This document shows positions 24,929-33,426 of a DNA stretch of 64,000 nt, piece by piece. Each line of letters begins with the position of its first letter. Within the stretch, counting starts at the first letter, position 1. A program made the translations under genes and the position numbers. This DNA is from Lactonifactor sp050944855 (lineage in GTDB: Bacteria; Bacillota; Clostridia; Lachnospirales; Lachnospiraceae), in NCBI GenBank assembly GCA_050944855.1, contig JBMNRU010000005.1:86727-150726 (forward strand), in the 5' to 3' direction. Under the pieces are notes generated by a model that was given only the letters and a program-made list of their open reading frames with translations, did not search any database and was not told the origin of the DNA.

Positions 24929-25825
24929 ATGATGAAAAAGATAAGTCCGCTGTTGGTTATGCTTGCCGGAACTCTGTGGGGAACTATGGGCCTTTTTGTC
25001 AGAACTTTTTATGATGCGGGATTGGGTGCGCTGGAGATATCAGAGATACGTGCGGCTTTTACATCCGTTATTCTGCTGTGCGTACTGGGGATTTTTAACA
25101 GAAAACTGCTTTCTGTACGGCTGAAGGATTTATGGATTTTTCTGGGTACCGGAATCTGCAGTGTTATGTTTTTCAATTACTGTTATTTTAGGACGATTTC
25201 TCTTACTTCTTTGTCAGTGGCTGCGGTACTGCTTTATACCGCACCGGCTATGGTTATGGTGATTTCTTTGTTTGTGTTTAAAGAAAAACTGACAAAAGAG
25301 AAAGTAATCGCATTGGTATTATCTTTTGTCGGTTGTGTTTTTGTGACGGGACTGATAGGAGGCAGCCTGGTATTGAATGTGCCGGGCATTCTGATCGGCC
25401 TGGGAGCCGGATTTGGATATTCGCTGTATACCATTTTTAGCAGGATCGCGCTGGAAAAGGGATATCCTCCCTTTACCATTACTGCGTTTACCTTCCTGTT
25501 TACCAGCATCGGCAATCTGTTTGTCTGCGATGTAAAAGCAGTGGCAGATGTGATGACGGCGGACGGTACCATGCTGCTGTATGGAATTGTATTTGCGGTG
25601 GTCAGTACAGTGCTTCCCTATCTGTTGTATACAACCGGCCTCAGTTATATGGAGGCGGGCAAGGCATCCATTATGTCATCAGCGGAACCGGTATCTGCCA
25701 CCATATTGGGGATTCTGGTATTGGGAGATCCGGTTACGGTCAGCGGAATTTTAGGGGTTGTCTGTATTTTGTCAGCGATTGTTATCCTTAATATAAAAAA
25801 GCCGGAAGCAGAAAAAGAAGCTTAG
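24929..25825 (+). CDS. EamA/DMT-family transporter
   Basis: This 298-residue inner-membrane protein has ten predicted helices in two EamA repeats, beginning LLVMLAGTLWGTMGLFVRTF and ILIGLGAGFGYSLYTIFSR. Family members export metabolites, for example amino acids, or take up nucleotide sugars. The end is Lys/Glu-rich and cytoplasmic. It lies 31 bp after the aminopeptidase gene and could share its transcript. Substrate is unknown. Confidence 0.9.
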   Translation: MMKKISPLLVMLAGTLWGTMGLFVRTFYDAGLGALEISEIRAAFTSVILLCVLGIFNRKLLSVRLKDLWIFLGTGICSVMFFNYCYFRTISLTSLSVAAVLLYTAPAMVMVISLFVFKEKLTKEKVIALVLSFVGCVFVTGLIGGSLVLNVPGILIGLGAGFGYSLYTIFSRIALEKGYPPFTITAFTFLFTSIGNLFVCDVKAVADVMTADGTMLLYGIVFAVVSTVLPYLLYTTGLSYMEAGKASIMSSAEPVSATILGILVLGDPVTVSGILGVVCILSAIVILNIKKPEAEKEA

Positions 25826-25941
25826 GAAAATGCAGGTTATTTCAGATGGGTATGTACATCTGGGAATTAAAATGTTAATATAATAGAATATGAATGAGAA
25901 ACTGCAATAGGAATATACATAGGACAAGGGGAGAACTGTAT

Positions 25942-27003
25942 ATGTCGAAATTTCTTAAATTTATAGTAAATCTGGTAGTTCTTTGCACGGTTGTGGTGGC
26001 ATTGGCGTTATTGGTCCCGCCGCTGGCAGGGGTGAAGACAGTTATGATAGATGATGCTGGCAAAGATACGAATTTGCCGGTGGGATCCGTTACATATGGA
26101 AAGTATATCGACACAGCGGATTTGGAAAAGGGCGATAAGATCCTTTTGGAGAATGATGGTGCTGTTTATGAGTACACAGTGAGAGAAGCAGATTCTGCAG
26201 CAGGTTCCTATACGCTTGTGGATGCTCATGACCGTACAGCGGAAGAACAAACGGCCGAATTAAAGGGAGAGGCAGCAAAGAGTATTGTTACGATTCCTTA
26301 TATTGCATACGCCGCTATGGCGCTGCAGAGTACGGAAGGTCTGATCATGGCCGGTCTTGCTATTGTATTTCTTATTATTTTGTTTATCTTATCTGAACTG
26401 TGGAAAGATGATGATGACGAAGAAGATGAGGAAGACGAAGAAGACGAAGACATCCCTGAGGAAGAAGCACTGCCGTTGAGCAGAAAAGAAAGAAAACGCG
26501 CTGCAAAAGAAGCAAAGCGTGCGGCCAAAGCAGAAGCGAAGATGAAAAAGAAACGTGCAAAAAAAGGATATGATGACGAGGAAGACGAAGAAGAGGATGA
26601 AGCGGAAGTTCTCGTGGAAGAAGAGCCAGAGCAGCTTGCAGAGGAAGTGATAAAGGCCAGCCTGGAGTCTGTGGCGTTCGATATCTCAGAAGCAGCAGAT
26701 CAGAAGGAAGAGGCACCTGTTGAGAAAACACAAGAGATCCCTTCGGTGAAAGCGGCAGAGGAAGCAGTTGCGGAAACGGCAGAAGAAGTGGTTTCGGAGC
26801 CGGCAGCAGAGAAAGCGGTGCAGGAACCGGAACGGTCCGAAGAGCAGGATGAGCAGGATGCGATTGTGGCAAGAGAGCGGATTCTTCCTTCTCAATCTCT
26901 GGATGTGCTGATTTCGAAGGCTACCGTGGAGGGCGACGAACCGGACATTATTGAGGATGAGGAAGCAGGCGTGACACTGTTAGATTATTCTGACATTATA
27001 TAA
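25942..27003 (+). CDS. membrane protein with long acidic/alanine-rich tail
   Basis: This ~353-residue protein starts with a membrane helix (residues ~7-28), has an extracytoplasmic segment of about 100 residues, and a second helix near 135-155. The last 200 residues are cytoplasmic and very biased: runs of Asp/Glu (DDDDEEDEEDEEDED), a Lys/Ala/Arg block, then repeats of EEA/AEE type. The extracytoplasmic part resembles a small signal-peptidase-like beta fold (VGSVTYGKYIDTADLEKGDKI), but the catalytic residues are not evident. ATG 25942 follows AAGGGGAG. Function is unknown. Confidence 0.65.
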   Translation: MSKFLKFIVNLVVLCTVVVALALLVPPLAGVKTVMIDDAGKDTNLPVGSVTYGKYIDTADLEKGDKILLENDGAVYEYTVREADSAAGSYTLVDAHDRTAEEQTAELKGEAAKSIVTIPYIAYAAMALQSTEGLIMAGLAIVFLIILFILSELWKDDDDEEDEEDEEDEDIPEEEALPLSRKERKRAAKEAKRAAKAEAKMKKKRAKKGYDDEEDEEEDEAEVLVEEEPEQLAEEVIKASLESVAFDISEAADQKEEAPVEKTQEIPSVKAAEEAVAETAEEVVSEPAAEKAVQEPERSEEQDEQDAIVARERILPSQSLDVLISKATVEGDEPDIIEDEEAGVTLLDYSDII

Positions 27004-27012
27004 TAAGAAGAA

Positions 27013-27049
27013 AGAGGTCTTTCGCGGATTGGCGGAGGGCCTCTGTTTT
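27013..27049 (+). terminator. terminator before the ribosomal protein locus
   Basis: AGAGGTCTTTCGC pairs with GCGGAGGGCCTCT through wobbles, followed by a GTTTTA tail. Confidence 0.7.
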
Positions 27050-27062
27050 ACCTTACCAGCAG

Positions 27063-27090
27063 AATATTGTATTAAAAAAAATACAATATT
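27063..27090. repeat. inverted repeat upstream of the S10 promoter
   Basis: AATATTGTAT (27063-27072) and ATACAATATT (27081-27090) are perfect 10-bp arms around an A-rich loop, followed by TTT. It ends 13 bp before the -35 box of the S10 promoter. It could be a second terminator or a protein site. Confidence 0.5.
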
Positions 27091-27103
27091 TTTGAAAAAC
27101 ACC

Positions 27104-27132
27104 TTGCAAATTTTTTAACGACCCTGTATACT
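27104..27132 (+). promoter_or_regulatory. main promoter of the S10-spc-alpha locus
   Basis: TTGCAA (27104-27109), a 17-bp spacer with TG next to the -10 box, and TATACT (27127-27132) form a strong extended promoter. Transcription should begin near 27139, giving a ~225-nt leader. Confidence 0.8.
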
Positions 27133-27138
27133 GTTAAC

Positions 27139-27364
27139 TGTTGTGACATGATAGCTGTGAAGCGCGAGGTTGCTGCCGATATGGCAGGTTTTCCGTGGAG
27201 CGAATGTCAAGTTAGGAAACTGGCGACAAGTCACTGTACAAGATAATAGTCCATCAAAGAAAACAAAATGGAAACGACGTGTGTGAAAATATGTGACACA
27301 CACGGATATGTGTACAGTCACCGCTTGTCGTGCTAATAAGTGCGAAAAGGAGGCGACTTTTTTT
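27139..27364 (+). promoter_or_regulatory. structured S10-operon 5' leader
   Basis: No credible gene lies here, but pairing is extensive. CGACAAG (27224-27230) with CTTGTCG (27324-27330) and ACTGTACA (27233-27240) with TGTACAGT (27311-27318) form a long stem around CGTGTGTG (27278-27285) with CACACACG (27297-27304). The S10 leaders of Firmicutes and E. coli are targets of feedback control, in E. coli by protein L4, so autoregulation is the likely role. I see no U-tailed terminator, so control here may act on translation. Confidence 0.65.
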
Positions 27365-27682
27365 ATGGCAAGTCAAGTAATGAGAATCACATTAAAAGCT
27401 TACGATCATCAGTTAGTAGATGCATCTGCAAGCAAAATCATTGAAACTGTAAAAAAGAACGGATCAGTAGTTAGTGGACCAGTCCCACTTCCAACTAAGA
27501 AAGAGGTAGTAACTATTCTTAGAGCGGTTCACAAATACAAAGATTCCAGAGAACAGTTTGAGCAGAGAACTCATAAAAGACTGATCGATATCATCACACC
27601 GACTCAGAAAACAATCGATGCTTTATCTCGTTTAGAGATGCCTGCAGGTGTTTATATTGATATCAAAATGAAAAACAAATAA
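27365..27682 (+). CDS. rpsJ: 30S ribosomal protein S10
   Basis: This 105-residue S10 sits in the head of the small subunit and, as NusE, joins NusB in transcription antitermination. The family block YKDSREQFEQRTHKRLIDI and the P-rich loop VSGPVPLPTKKE are intact. The start ATG 27365 has AAAAGGAGG eleven bases upstream; a longer frame would extend into the leader stem. It is the first gene of a ~17-kb ribosomal protein locus. Confidence 0.98.
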   Translation: MASQVMRITLKAYDHQLVDASASKIIETVKKNGSVVSGPVPLPTKKEVVTILRAVHKYKDSREQFEQRTHKRLIDIITPTQKTIDALSRLEMPAGVYIDIKMKNK

Positions 27683-27810
27683 TTCAGGCAAGAATCCTAT
27701 TAGGTTTATATAGAAGCGACGCAACGGTACGGGAGCGTCCCACATATATCAACTGTTCTAGGATGATCGCGGAAGCGATCCGCTGTAGATGAAAACAGGA
27801 GGTAAAAAGA

Positions 27811-28446
27811 ATGAAGAAGGCAATCTTAGCTACAAAAGTCGGAATGACTCAAATCTTCAACGAAGACGGAGCGTTAACTCCGGTAACTGTATTGCAGGCT
27901 GGTCCATGTGTAGTAACACAGGTTAAGACAATGGACAATGACGGCTACAGTGCAGTGCAGGTTGGCTATGCTGACAAGAGAGAAAAATTAGTGAACAAAC
28001 CGATGAAAGGTCAGTTCGCAAAAGCAGGCGTTTCCTGCAAAAGATATGTAAAAGAATTTAAATTCGAGAATGCAGAAGAGTATTCTTTAGGCCAGGAAAT
28101 CACAGTTGCTATGTTTGAAGCAGGCGACAAGATCGATGCTACTGCAACAAGCAAAGGTAAAGGATTCCAGGGCGCGATCAAGAGACACGGACAGTCTCGC
28201 GGACCTATGACTCACGGTTCTAAATATCATCGTCATGCAGGTTCCAATGGTGCATGTTCTGACCCGAGTAAAGTATTCAAGGGCAAAAAAATGCCAGGAC
28301 AGATGGGTAACAAGAAAGTTACCATTCAGAATCTGGAAGTTGTAAAAGTAGATGCTGAAAACAACTTACTGTTGGTAAAAGGTGCTGTGCCAGGACCTAA
28401 GAAATCTTTAGTAACAATTAAAGAAACGGTGAAAACTATAAAATAA
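27811..28446 (+). CDS. rplC: 50S ribosomal protein L3
   Basis: This 211-residue L3 binds 23S rRNA near the peptidyl transferase centre and starts 50S assembly. The central loop KGKGFQGAIKRHGQSRGPMT carries the glutamine methylated in other bacteria. The 128-bp gap from rpsJ contains a GATCGC/GCGATC hairpin near 27761-27776 but no terminator. An AACAGGAGG site precedes ATG 27811. Confidence 0.98.
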   Translation: MKKAILATKVGMTQIFNEDGALTPVTVLQAGPCVVTQVKTMDNDGYSAVQVGYADKREKLVNKPMKGQFAKAGVSCKRYVKEFKFENAEEYSLGQEITVAMFEAGDKIDATATSKGKGFQGAIKRHGQSRGPMTHGSKYHRHAGSNGACSDPSKVFKGKKMPGQMGNKKVTIQNLEVVKVDAENNLLLVKGAVPGPKKSLVTIKETVKTIK

Positions 28447-28474
28447 GTTTTTATAGGAAAGGAGGAACACACAG

Positions 28475-29095
28475 ATGGCAAATGTATCTGTTTATAATAT
28501 GGAAGGCAATGAAGTTGGAACAATGGAATTAAATGATGCAGTGTTCGGTGTAGAAGTTAATGAACATCTGGTACATTTAGCTGTTGTTACCCAGCTGGCA
28601 AATAAACGTCAGGGAACACAGAAAGCTAAAACCCGTTCCGAAGTAAGCGGCGGCGGAAGAAAGCCTTGGAGACAGAAAGGTACCGGTCATGCAAGACAGG
28701 GATCAACAAGAGCTCCTCAGTGGACAGGCGGCGGTATGGTATTCGCACCGACACCTAGAGACTACACAATGAAAATGAACAAAAAAGAGAAAAGAGCTGC
28801 TTTAAAATCTGCTCTGACATCTAAAGTGCAGGAGAACAAGCTGATCGTTCTTGACGAACTGAAATTAGATGAAGTAAAGACAAAAGCAATGGTAACTGTA
28901 TTAAATAATCTGAAAGCAGAACAGGCTCTGGTTATTTTAAACGGCAATGACAATAACGTTGTATTATCTGCAAGAAATATTCCTGGCGTAGCAACCACAC
29001 AGGTTAACGCTATGAACGTATATGATGTACTGAAATACAATACAGTGATCGTGACAAAAGAAGCAGTAGCTTCAATTGAGGAGGTGTACGCATAA
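28475..29095 (+). CDS. rplD: 50S ribosomal protein L4
   Basis: This 206-residue L4 lines the exit tunnel with the extended loop GGGRKPWRQKGTGHARQGST. In E. coli it represses its own operon by binding the S10 leader, so it is the candidate regulator of the leader at 27139-27364. The stop overlaps the rplW start (TAATGG). Confidence 0.98.
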   Translation: MANVSVYNMEGNEVGTMELNDAVFGVEVNEHLVHLAVVTQLANKRQGTQKAKTRSEVSGGGRKPWRQKGTGHARQGSTRAPQWTGGGMVFAPTPRDYTMKMNKKEKRAALKSALTSKVQENKLIVLDELKLDEVKTKAMVTVLNNLKAEQALVILNGNDNNVVLSARNIPGVATTQVNAMNVYDVLKYNTVIVTKEAVASIEEVYA

Positions 29096-29394
29096 TGGCA
29101 AATATTCAGTATTATGATGTAATCCTTAAACCGGTTATCACAGAAAAAAGTATGAATGCTATGGGTGAGAAGAAATATACTTTCTTGGTACATCCGGAAG
29201 CAAATAAAACAATGATCAAAGACGCTGTTGAAAAAATGTTTGAAGGAACAAAAGTAAAAAGCGTTAACACCATGAACATGGACGGCAAAACAAAACGCCG
29301 CGGCATGACATATGGCAAAACAGCAAAGACAAAGAAAGCAATTGTATCTTTGACAGCTGACAGCAAAGATATTGAGATTTTTGAGGGTCTGTAA
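29095..29394 (+). CDS. rplW: 50S ribosomal protein L23
   Basis: This 99-residue L23 sits at the tunnel exit and docks trigger factor and SRP. The N-terminal ILKPVITEKSM motif and the loop with KRRGMTYGKTAK are typical. It is translationally coupled to rplD. A 110-bp spacer with two small hairpins (GAACCAA/TTGGTTC and AACGCC/GGCGTT) separates it from rplB. Confidence 0.98.
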   Translation: MANIQYYDVILKPVITEKSMNAMGEKKYTFLVHPEANKTMIKDAVEKMFEGTKVKSVNTMNMDGKTKRRGMTYGKTAKTKKAIVSLTADSKDIEIFEGL

Positions 29395-29504
29395 AATACA
29401 GACGCCGGAACCAAGAAAAAGTAATCCATTATTTGGTTCGCACAATAAGAAAACGCCAGGAGGCGTTGTAACAAAGTTGAATAGGATTGAAAGGAGAGAC
29501 AGTA

Positions 29505-30350
29505 ATGGGAATTAAAACATATAACCCATATACACCTTCCAGAAGACATATGACTGGCTCTGATTTCTCTGAGATTACAAAGACTACTCCTGAGAAATCA
29601 CTGGTTGTATCACTGAAAAAGAATGCTGGACGTAATAATCAGGGTAAAATCACAGTAAGACATCATGGAGGCGGCAGCAGAAGAAAATATAGAATCATCG
29701 ACTTCAAGAGAAGAAAAGATGATGTTCCGGGAAAGGTAGTATCTATTGAATACGATCCAAACAGAACAGCAAATATTGCTTTAGTAGCATATGCAGATGG
29801 CGAAAAAGCATATATCCTTGCTCCGGAAGGCTTACAGGTTGGTCACAAGATCGTGAATAGTCCTAACGCAGAAGTTAGACCAGGCAACTGCCTGCCACTT
29901 GAAGCTATTCCTGTTGGTACTATGGTACACAACATTGAATTATATCCTGGAAAAGGCGGACAGTTAGTTCGTTCCGCAGGAAACGGCGCACAGTTAATGG
30001 CAAAAGAAGGCAAATACGCAACACTGCGTCTGCCGTCTGGTGAAATGAGAATGGTTCCTATCGTATGCCGTGCATCTATCGGTGTTGTAGGAAACGGCGA
30101 GCACAGCCTTATCAACATTGGTAAAGCTGGACGTAAACGTCACATGGGTATCAGACCTACTGTTCGCGGTTCGGTTATGAACCCTAATGACCATCCACAT
30201 GGTGGTGGAGAAGGTAAGACCGGTATTGGTCGTCCAGGTCCATCTACTCCATGGGGTAAACCTGCTCTTGGTCTGAAGACTAGAAAGAAAAACAAACAGT
30301 CCAATAAGTACATCGTAAGAAGAAGAGATGGAAAAGCTTTAAGTAAATAA
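29505..30350 (+). CDS. rplB: 50S ribosomal protein L2
   Basis: This 281-residue L2 is needed for subunit association and peptidyl transfer. The conserved C-terminal MNPNDHPHGGGEGKTGIGRP region with the functional histidine is present. ATG 29505 follows AAAGGAGAG; an ATG six codons upstream precedes the binding site and is rejected. Confidence 0.98.
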   Translation: MGIKTYNPYTPSRRHMTGSDFSEITKTTPEKSLVVSLKKNAGRNNQGKITVRHHGGGSRRKYRIIDFKRRKDDVPGKVVSIEYDPNRTANIALVAYADGEKAYILAPEGLQVGHKIVNSPNAEVRPGNCLPLEAIPVGTMVHNIELYPGKGGQLVRSAGNGAQLMAKEGKYATLRLPSGEMRMVPIVCRASIGVVGNGEHSLINIGKAGRKRHMGIRPTVRGSVMNPNDHPHGGGEGKTGIGRPGPSTPWGKPALGLKTRKKNKQSNKYIVRRRDGKALSK

Positions 30351-30363
30351 GGAGGTTTGAACT

Positions 30364-30642
30364 ATGGCTCGTTCACTGAAAAAAGGACCATTTGTCGATG
30401 CAAGTTTAATGAAAAAAGTAGAAGCATGCAACGCTTCCGGTGATAAAACAGTTATTAAGACATGGTCACGTCGTTCTACAATCTTCCCACAGTTCGTTGG
30501 ACATACGATCGCAGTTCACGACGGAAGAAAACATGTGCCTGTATATGTTACAGAAGATATGGTTGGACACAAGCTGGGAGAGTTTGTTGCAACAAGAACA
30601 TACAGAGGACATGGAAAAGACGAAAAGAAATCTAAGAGATAA
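30364..30642 (+). CDS. rpsS: 30S ribosomal protein S19
   Basis: This 92-residue S19 forms the head of the 30S subunit with S13. It begins MARSLKKGPFVD and contains TWSRRSTIFPQFVGHTIAVH and GEFVATRTYRGH. It lies 13 bp after rplB with an AAGGAGG site. The spacer after it has a 7-bp hairpin, ACACCCC (30648-30654) with GGGGTGT (30660-30666). Confidence 0.98.
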   Translation: MARSLKKGPFVDASLMKKVEACNASGDKTVIKTWSRRSTIFPQFVGHTIAVHDGRKHVPVYVTEDMVGHKLGEFVATRTYRGHGKDEKKSKR

Positions 30643-30715
30643 ATCATACACCCCTTCATGGGGTGTGCCTATAAAGGCCTGAGGGCCGGCTAAGTTTGAA
30701 AGGAGGACTAATTCC

Positions 30716-31102
30716 ATGGCAAAAGGACATAGATCCCAGATTAAAAGAGCAAGAAATGCCCAGAAAGACACAAGACCATCTGCTAAATTATCTTACGCAA
30801 GAATGTCTGTACAGAAAGCTTGTTATATATTAGACGTTATCCGTGGTAAAGATGTGCAGACTGCTCTGGGAATTCTGGAATACAACCCAAGATACGCTTC
30901 CAGCGTAATTAAAAAATTATTGCAGTCAGCGATTGCTAATGCTGAAAACAACAACGGTATGAGCGCTGAAAATCTTTACATTGCAGAGTGTTACGCTAAC
31001 AAAGCTCCTACAATGAAGAGAATTCAGCCAAGAGCACAGGGTAGAGCTTACAGAATCGAAAAAAGAAACTGCCACATCTCAATCGTGTTAGATGAAAGAT
31101 AA
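30716..31102 (+). CDS. rplV: 50S ribosomal protein L22
   Basis: This 128-residue L22 lines the exit tunnel. The core SVQKACYILDVIRGKDVQTA and the C-terminal hairpin loop MKRIQPRAQGRAYRI, where macrolide resistance mutations fall in other species, look ordinary. An N-terminal KGHRSQIKRARN extension of about 15 residues is typical of Lachnospiraceae-type L22. Confidence 0.98.
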   Translation: MAKGHRSQIKRARNAQKDTRPSAKLSYARMSVQKACYILDVIRGKDVQTALGILEYNPRYASSVIKKLLQSAIANAENNNGMSAENLYIAECYANKAPTMKRIQPRAQGRAYRIEKRNCHISIVLDER

Positions 31103-31113
31103 GGAGGACGATC

Positions 31114-31770
31114 ATGGGACAGAAAGTTAATCCACACGGCCTTAGAGTCGGTGTTATTAAAGACTGGGATTCCAAATGGTATGCAGAAAAAGATTTTGCA
31201 GACTTCTTAGTAGAAGACTACAACATCCGCACATACCTGAAGAAAAAATTATACAGCGCAGGTGTTTCTAAGATTGAAATCGAAAGAGCATCTGACAGAG
31301 TAAAAGTTATTATCTACACAGCTAAGCCTGGTATCGTAATCGGTAAAGGCGGCGCTGAAATCGAAAAAGTAAAAGCTGAACTTCAGAAATTTACTGCAAA
31401 GAAATTAGTTGTTGATATCAAAGAAGTAAAAAGACCAGACAGAGATGCTCAGTTAGTAGCAGAAAATATCGCACTGCAGCTGGAAAACCGTATTTCTTTC
31501 CGTCGTGCTATGAAATCCACGATGCAGAGAACTATGAGAGCCGGTGCAAAAGGAATCAAAACATCCGTATCCGGACGTCTTGGCGGTGCTGATATGGCTC
31601 GTACAGAATTCTACAGCGAGGGAACCATTCCGCTGCAGACATTAAGAGCAGACATCGACTATGGTTTCGCCGAAGCAGACACAACTTACGGTAAAGTAGG
31701 TGTGAAGGCTTGGATCTACAATGGCGAAGTACTTCCAACTAAAGGAACTAAGGAAGGGAGCGATAAATAA
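31114..31770 (+). CDS. rpsC: 30S ribosomal protein S3
   Basis: This 218-residue S3 lies at the mRNA entry and helps helicase activity. The KH domain motif KPGIVIGKGGAEIEKVKAEL and the C-terminal GRLGGADMARTE are present. It begins 11 bp after rplV with AAGGAGG and ends 2 bp before rplP. Confidence 0.98.
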   Translation: MGQKVNPHGLRVGVIKDWDSKWYAEKDFADFLVEDYNIRTYLKKKLYSAGVSKIEIERASDRVKVIIYTAKPGIVIGKGGAEIEKVKAELQKFTAKKLVVDIKEVKRPDRDAQLVAENIALQLENRISFRRAMKSTMQRTMRAGAKGIKTSVSGRLGGADMARTEFYSEGTIPLQTLRADIDYGFAEADTTYGKVGVKAWIYNGEVLPTKGTKEGSDK

Positions 31771-31772
31771 TT

Positions 31773-32210
31773 ATGTTAATGCCAAAAAGAGTTAAACGTC
31801 GTAAACAATTCCGCGGATCCATGAAAGGAAAAGCATTAAGAGGAAATAAAATAAATTATGGTGATTTCGGTCTGGTAGCTTCCGATCCATGTTGGATCAC
31901 TTCAAATCAGATTGAAGCAGCCCGTGTTGCCATGACTCGTTATATCAAGCGTGGTGGTAAGGTTTGGATCAAAATCTTCCCGGACAAACCAGTAACAGCA
32001 AAACCAGCAGAAACACGTATGGGTTCCGGTAAAGGAGCTTTGGAATACTGGGTAGCAGTTGTAAAACCAGGTCGTGTAATGTTTGAAATCGCAGGTGTTC
32101 CTGAGGAAACAGCTCGTGAAGCATTACGTCTTGCTATGCATAAGTTACCATGTAAATGTAAAATCGTTTCTCGTGCAGACTTAGAAGGCGGTGATAACAG
32201 TGAAAATTAA
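31773..32210 (+). CDS. rplP: 50S ribosomal protein L16
   Basis: This 145-residue L16 organises the A-site finger region of 23S rRNA. It begins MLMPKRVKRRKQFRGSMKGK, with GSGKGALEYWVAVVKPG further on. Its C-terminus overlaps the proposed rpmC start by 11 bp, implying translational coupling. Confidence 0.98.
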   Translation: MLMPKRVKRRKQFRGSMKGKALRGNKINYGDFGLVASDPCWITSNQIEAARVAMTRYIKRGGKVWIKIFPDKPVTAKPAETRMGSGKGALEYWVAVVKPGRVMFEIAGVPEETAREALRLAMHKLPCKCKIVSRADLEGGDNSEN

Positions 32211-32409
32211 TAAGTATGTAGAAGATTTAAGAACAAAATCAGCTACAGAATTAAATGAAGAATTAGTAGCTGCTAAAAAGGAACTCTTCAATTTGAGATT
32301 TCAGAATGCAACCAATCAGTTAGACAATACCAGCAGAATCAAAGAGGTTCGCAGAAATATTGCAAGAATCCAGACTGTCATTGCCCAGAAGGCAAATGCA
32401 GCTGAGTAA
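32200..32409 (+). CDS. rpmC: 50S ribosomal protein L29
   Basis: This 69-residue helical L29 lies by the tunnel exit. The TELNEELVAAKKELFNLRFQ helix and the KEVRRNIARIQTV helix are typical. The start is taken as GTG 32200 (MKINKYVEDL), preceded by GAAGGCGGTG; an upstream GTG at 32191 lies within that site. The gene overlaps rplP. Confidence 0.95.
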   Translation: MKINKYVEDLRTKSATELNEELVAAKKELFNLRFQNATNQLDNTSRIKEVRRNIARIQTVIAQKANAAE

Positions 32410-32425
32410 TTAAGGAGGAATCGTC

Positions 32426-32680
32426 GTGGAAAGAAATCTTAGAAAAACACGTACCGGTAAGGTAGTAAGCAATAAAATGGACAAAACCATCGTTGTTGCC
32501 ATCGAAGACCATGTAAAACATCCTCTTTACAAAAAAATCGTGAAGAGAACTTATAAATTAAAAGCTCATGATGAAAACAATGAATGCAACATCGGCGATA
32601 CCGTTAAGGTAATGGAAACAAGACCTTTATCAAAAGATAAAAGATGGAGACTTGTTGAGGTTGTAGAAAAGGTTAAATAA
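32426..32680 (+). CDS. rpsQ: 30S ribosomal protein S17
   Basis: This 84-residue OB-fold protein binds the 5' domain of 16S rRNA. RKTRTGKVVSNKMDKTIVVA and the C-terminal ETRPLSKDKRW are family blocks. The start is GTG 32426 with AAGGAGG ten bases upstream. Confidence 0.97.
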   Translation: MERNLRKTRTGKVVSNKMDKTIVVAIEDHVKHPLYKKIVKRTYKLKAHDENNECNIGDTVKVMETRPLSKDKRWRLVEVVEKVK

Positions 32681-32715
32681 TCCGAGCATATAGATCGTTA
32701 AGGAGGAATACCAGC

Positions 32716-33084
32716 ATGATTCAGCAGGAAAGTAGACTTAGAGTCGCTGATAACACTGGTGCAAAAGAAATTCTTTGTATCCGCGTTATGGGTGGTTCTA
32801 CTAGAAGATATGCAAATATTGGTGATGTAATCGTTGCTACTGTCAAAGATGCAACACCAGGTGGCGTTGTAAAAAAAGGTGACGTTGTAAAGGCTGTTGT
32901 TGTTCGTTCTGTAAAAGGTGCTCGTCGTAAAGACGGTTCTTACATTAAATTTGATGAGAACGCAGCAGTAATTATCAAAGATGATAAAACACCAAGAGGA
33001 ACTCGTATTTTTGGACCAGTAGCCAGAGAGCTTCGTGAGAAACAGTTCATGAAAATTGTTTCCTTAGCTCCAGAAGTATTATAG
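32716..33084 (+). CDS. rplN: 50S ribosomal protein L14
   Basis: This 122-residue L14 contacts 16S rRNA across the subunit interface. It starts MIQQESRLRVADNTGAKEI and ends with EKQFMKIVSLAPEVL. It lies 35 bp after rpsQ with AAGGAGG and 10 bp before rplX. Confidence 0.98.
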   Translation: MIQQESRLRVADNTGAKEILCIRVMGGSTRRYANIGDVIVATVKDATPGGVVKKGDVVKAVVVRSVKGARRKDGSYIKFDENAAVIIKDDKTPRGTRIFGPVARELREKQFMKIVSLAPEVL

Positions 33085-33094
33085 GAGGTACCTT

Positions 33095-33406
33095 ATGGCA
33101 ACATTAAAAATTAAAAAAGGTGATACAGTTAAAGTAATCGCCGGCAAAGATAAAGACAAAGAAGGCAAAGTAATCTCTGTTGACGCTAAGCACGGTAAAG
33201 TGGTTGTAGAAGGCATTAATATGATTACAAAACATGCAAAACCTTCTATGGCAAACCAGCAGGGTGGAATCGTGAATAAAGAAGCTGCACTTGATATTTC
33301 CAATGTAATGCTTATGCATAAGGGAAAAGCAACAAGAGTAGGTTTCAAAATTGAAGGCGACAAAAAAGTTCGTGTAGCAAAAGCAACAGGCGAAGTAATC
33401 GATTAA
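33095..33406 (+). CDS. rplX: 50S ribosomal protein L24
   Basis: This 103-residue L24 contains the KOW motif (KKGDTVKVIAGKDKDKEGKV) and initiates 50S assembly. The MITKHAKPSMANQQGGIV block is typical. It is closely spaced in the operon with a GGAGG site. Confidence 0.97.
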   Translation: MATLKIKKGDTVKVIAGKDKDKEGKVISVDAKHGKVVVEGINMITKHAKPSMANQQGGIVNKEAALDISNVMLMHKGKATRVGFKIEGDKKVRVAKATGEVID

Positions 33407-33426
33407 TAAGAGAGGAGGCCAATCAA

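Noticed and set aside
26298..26872. Minus-strand frames full of Ser or Leu/His runs
   Set aside because: They are antisense shadows of the biased acidic tail of the plus-strand gene.
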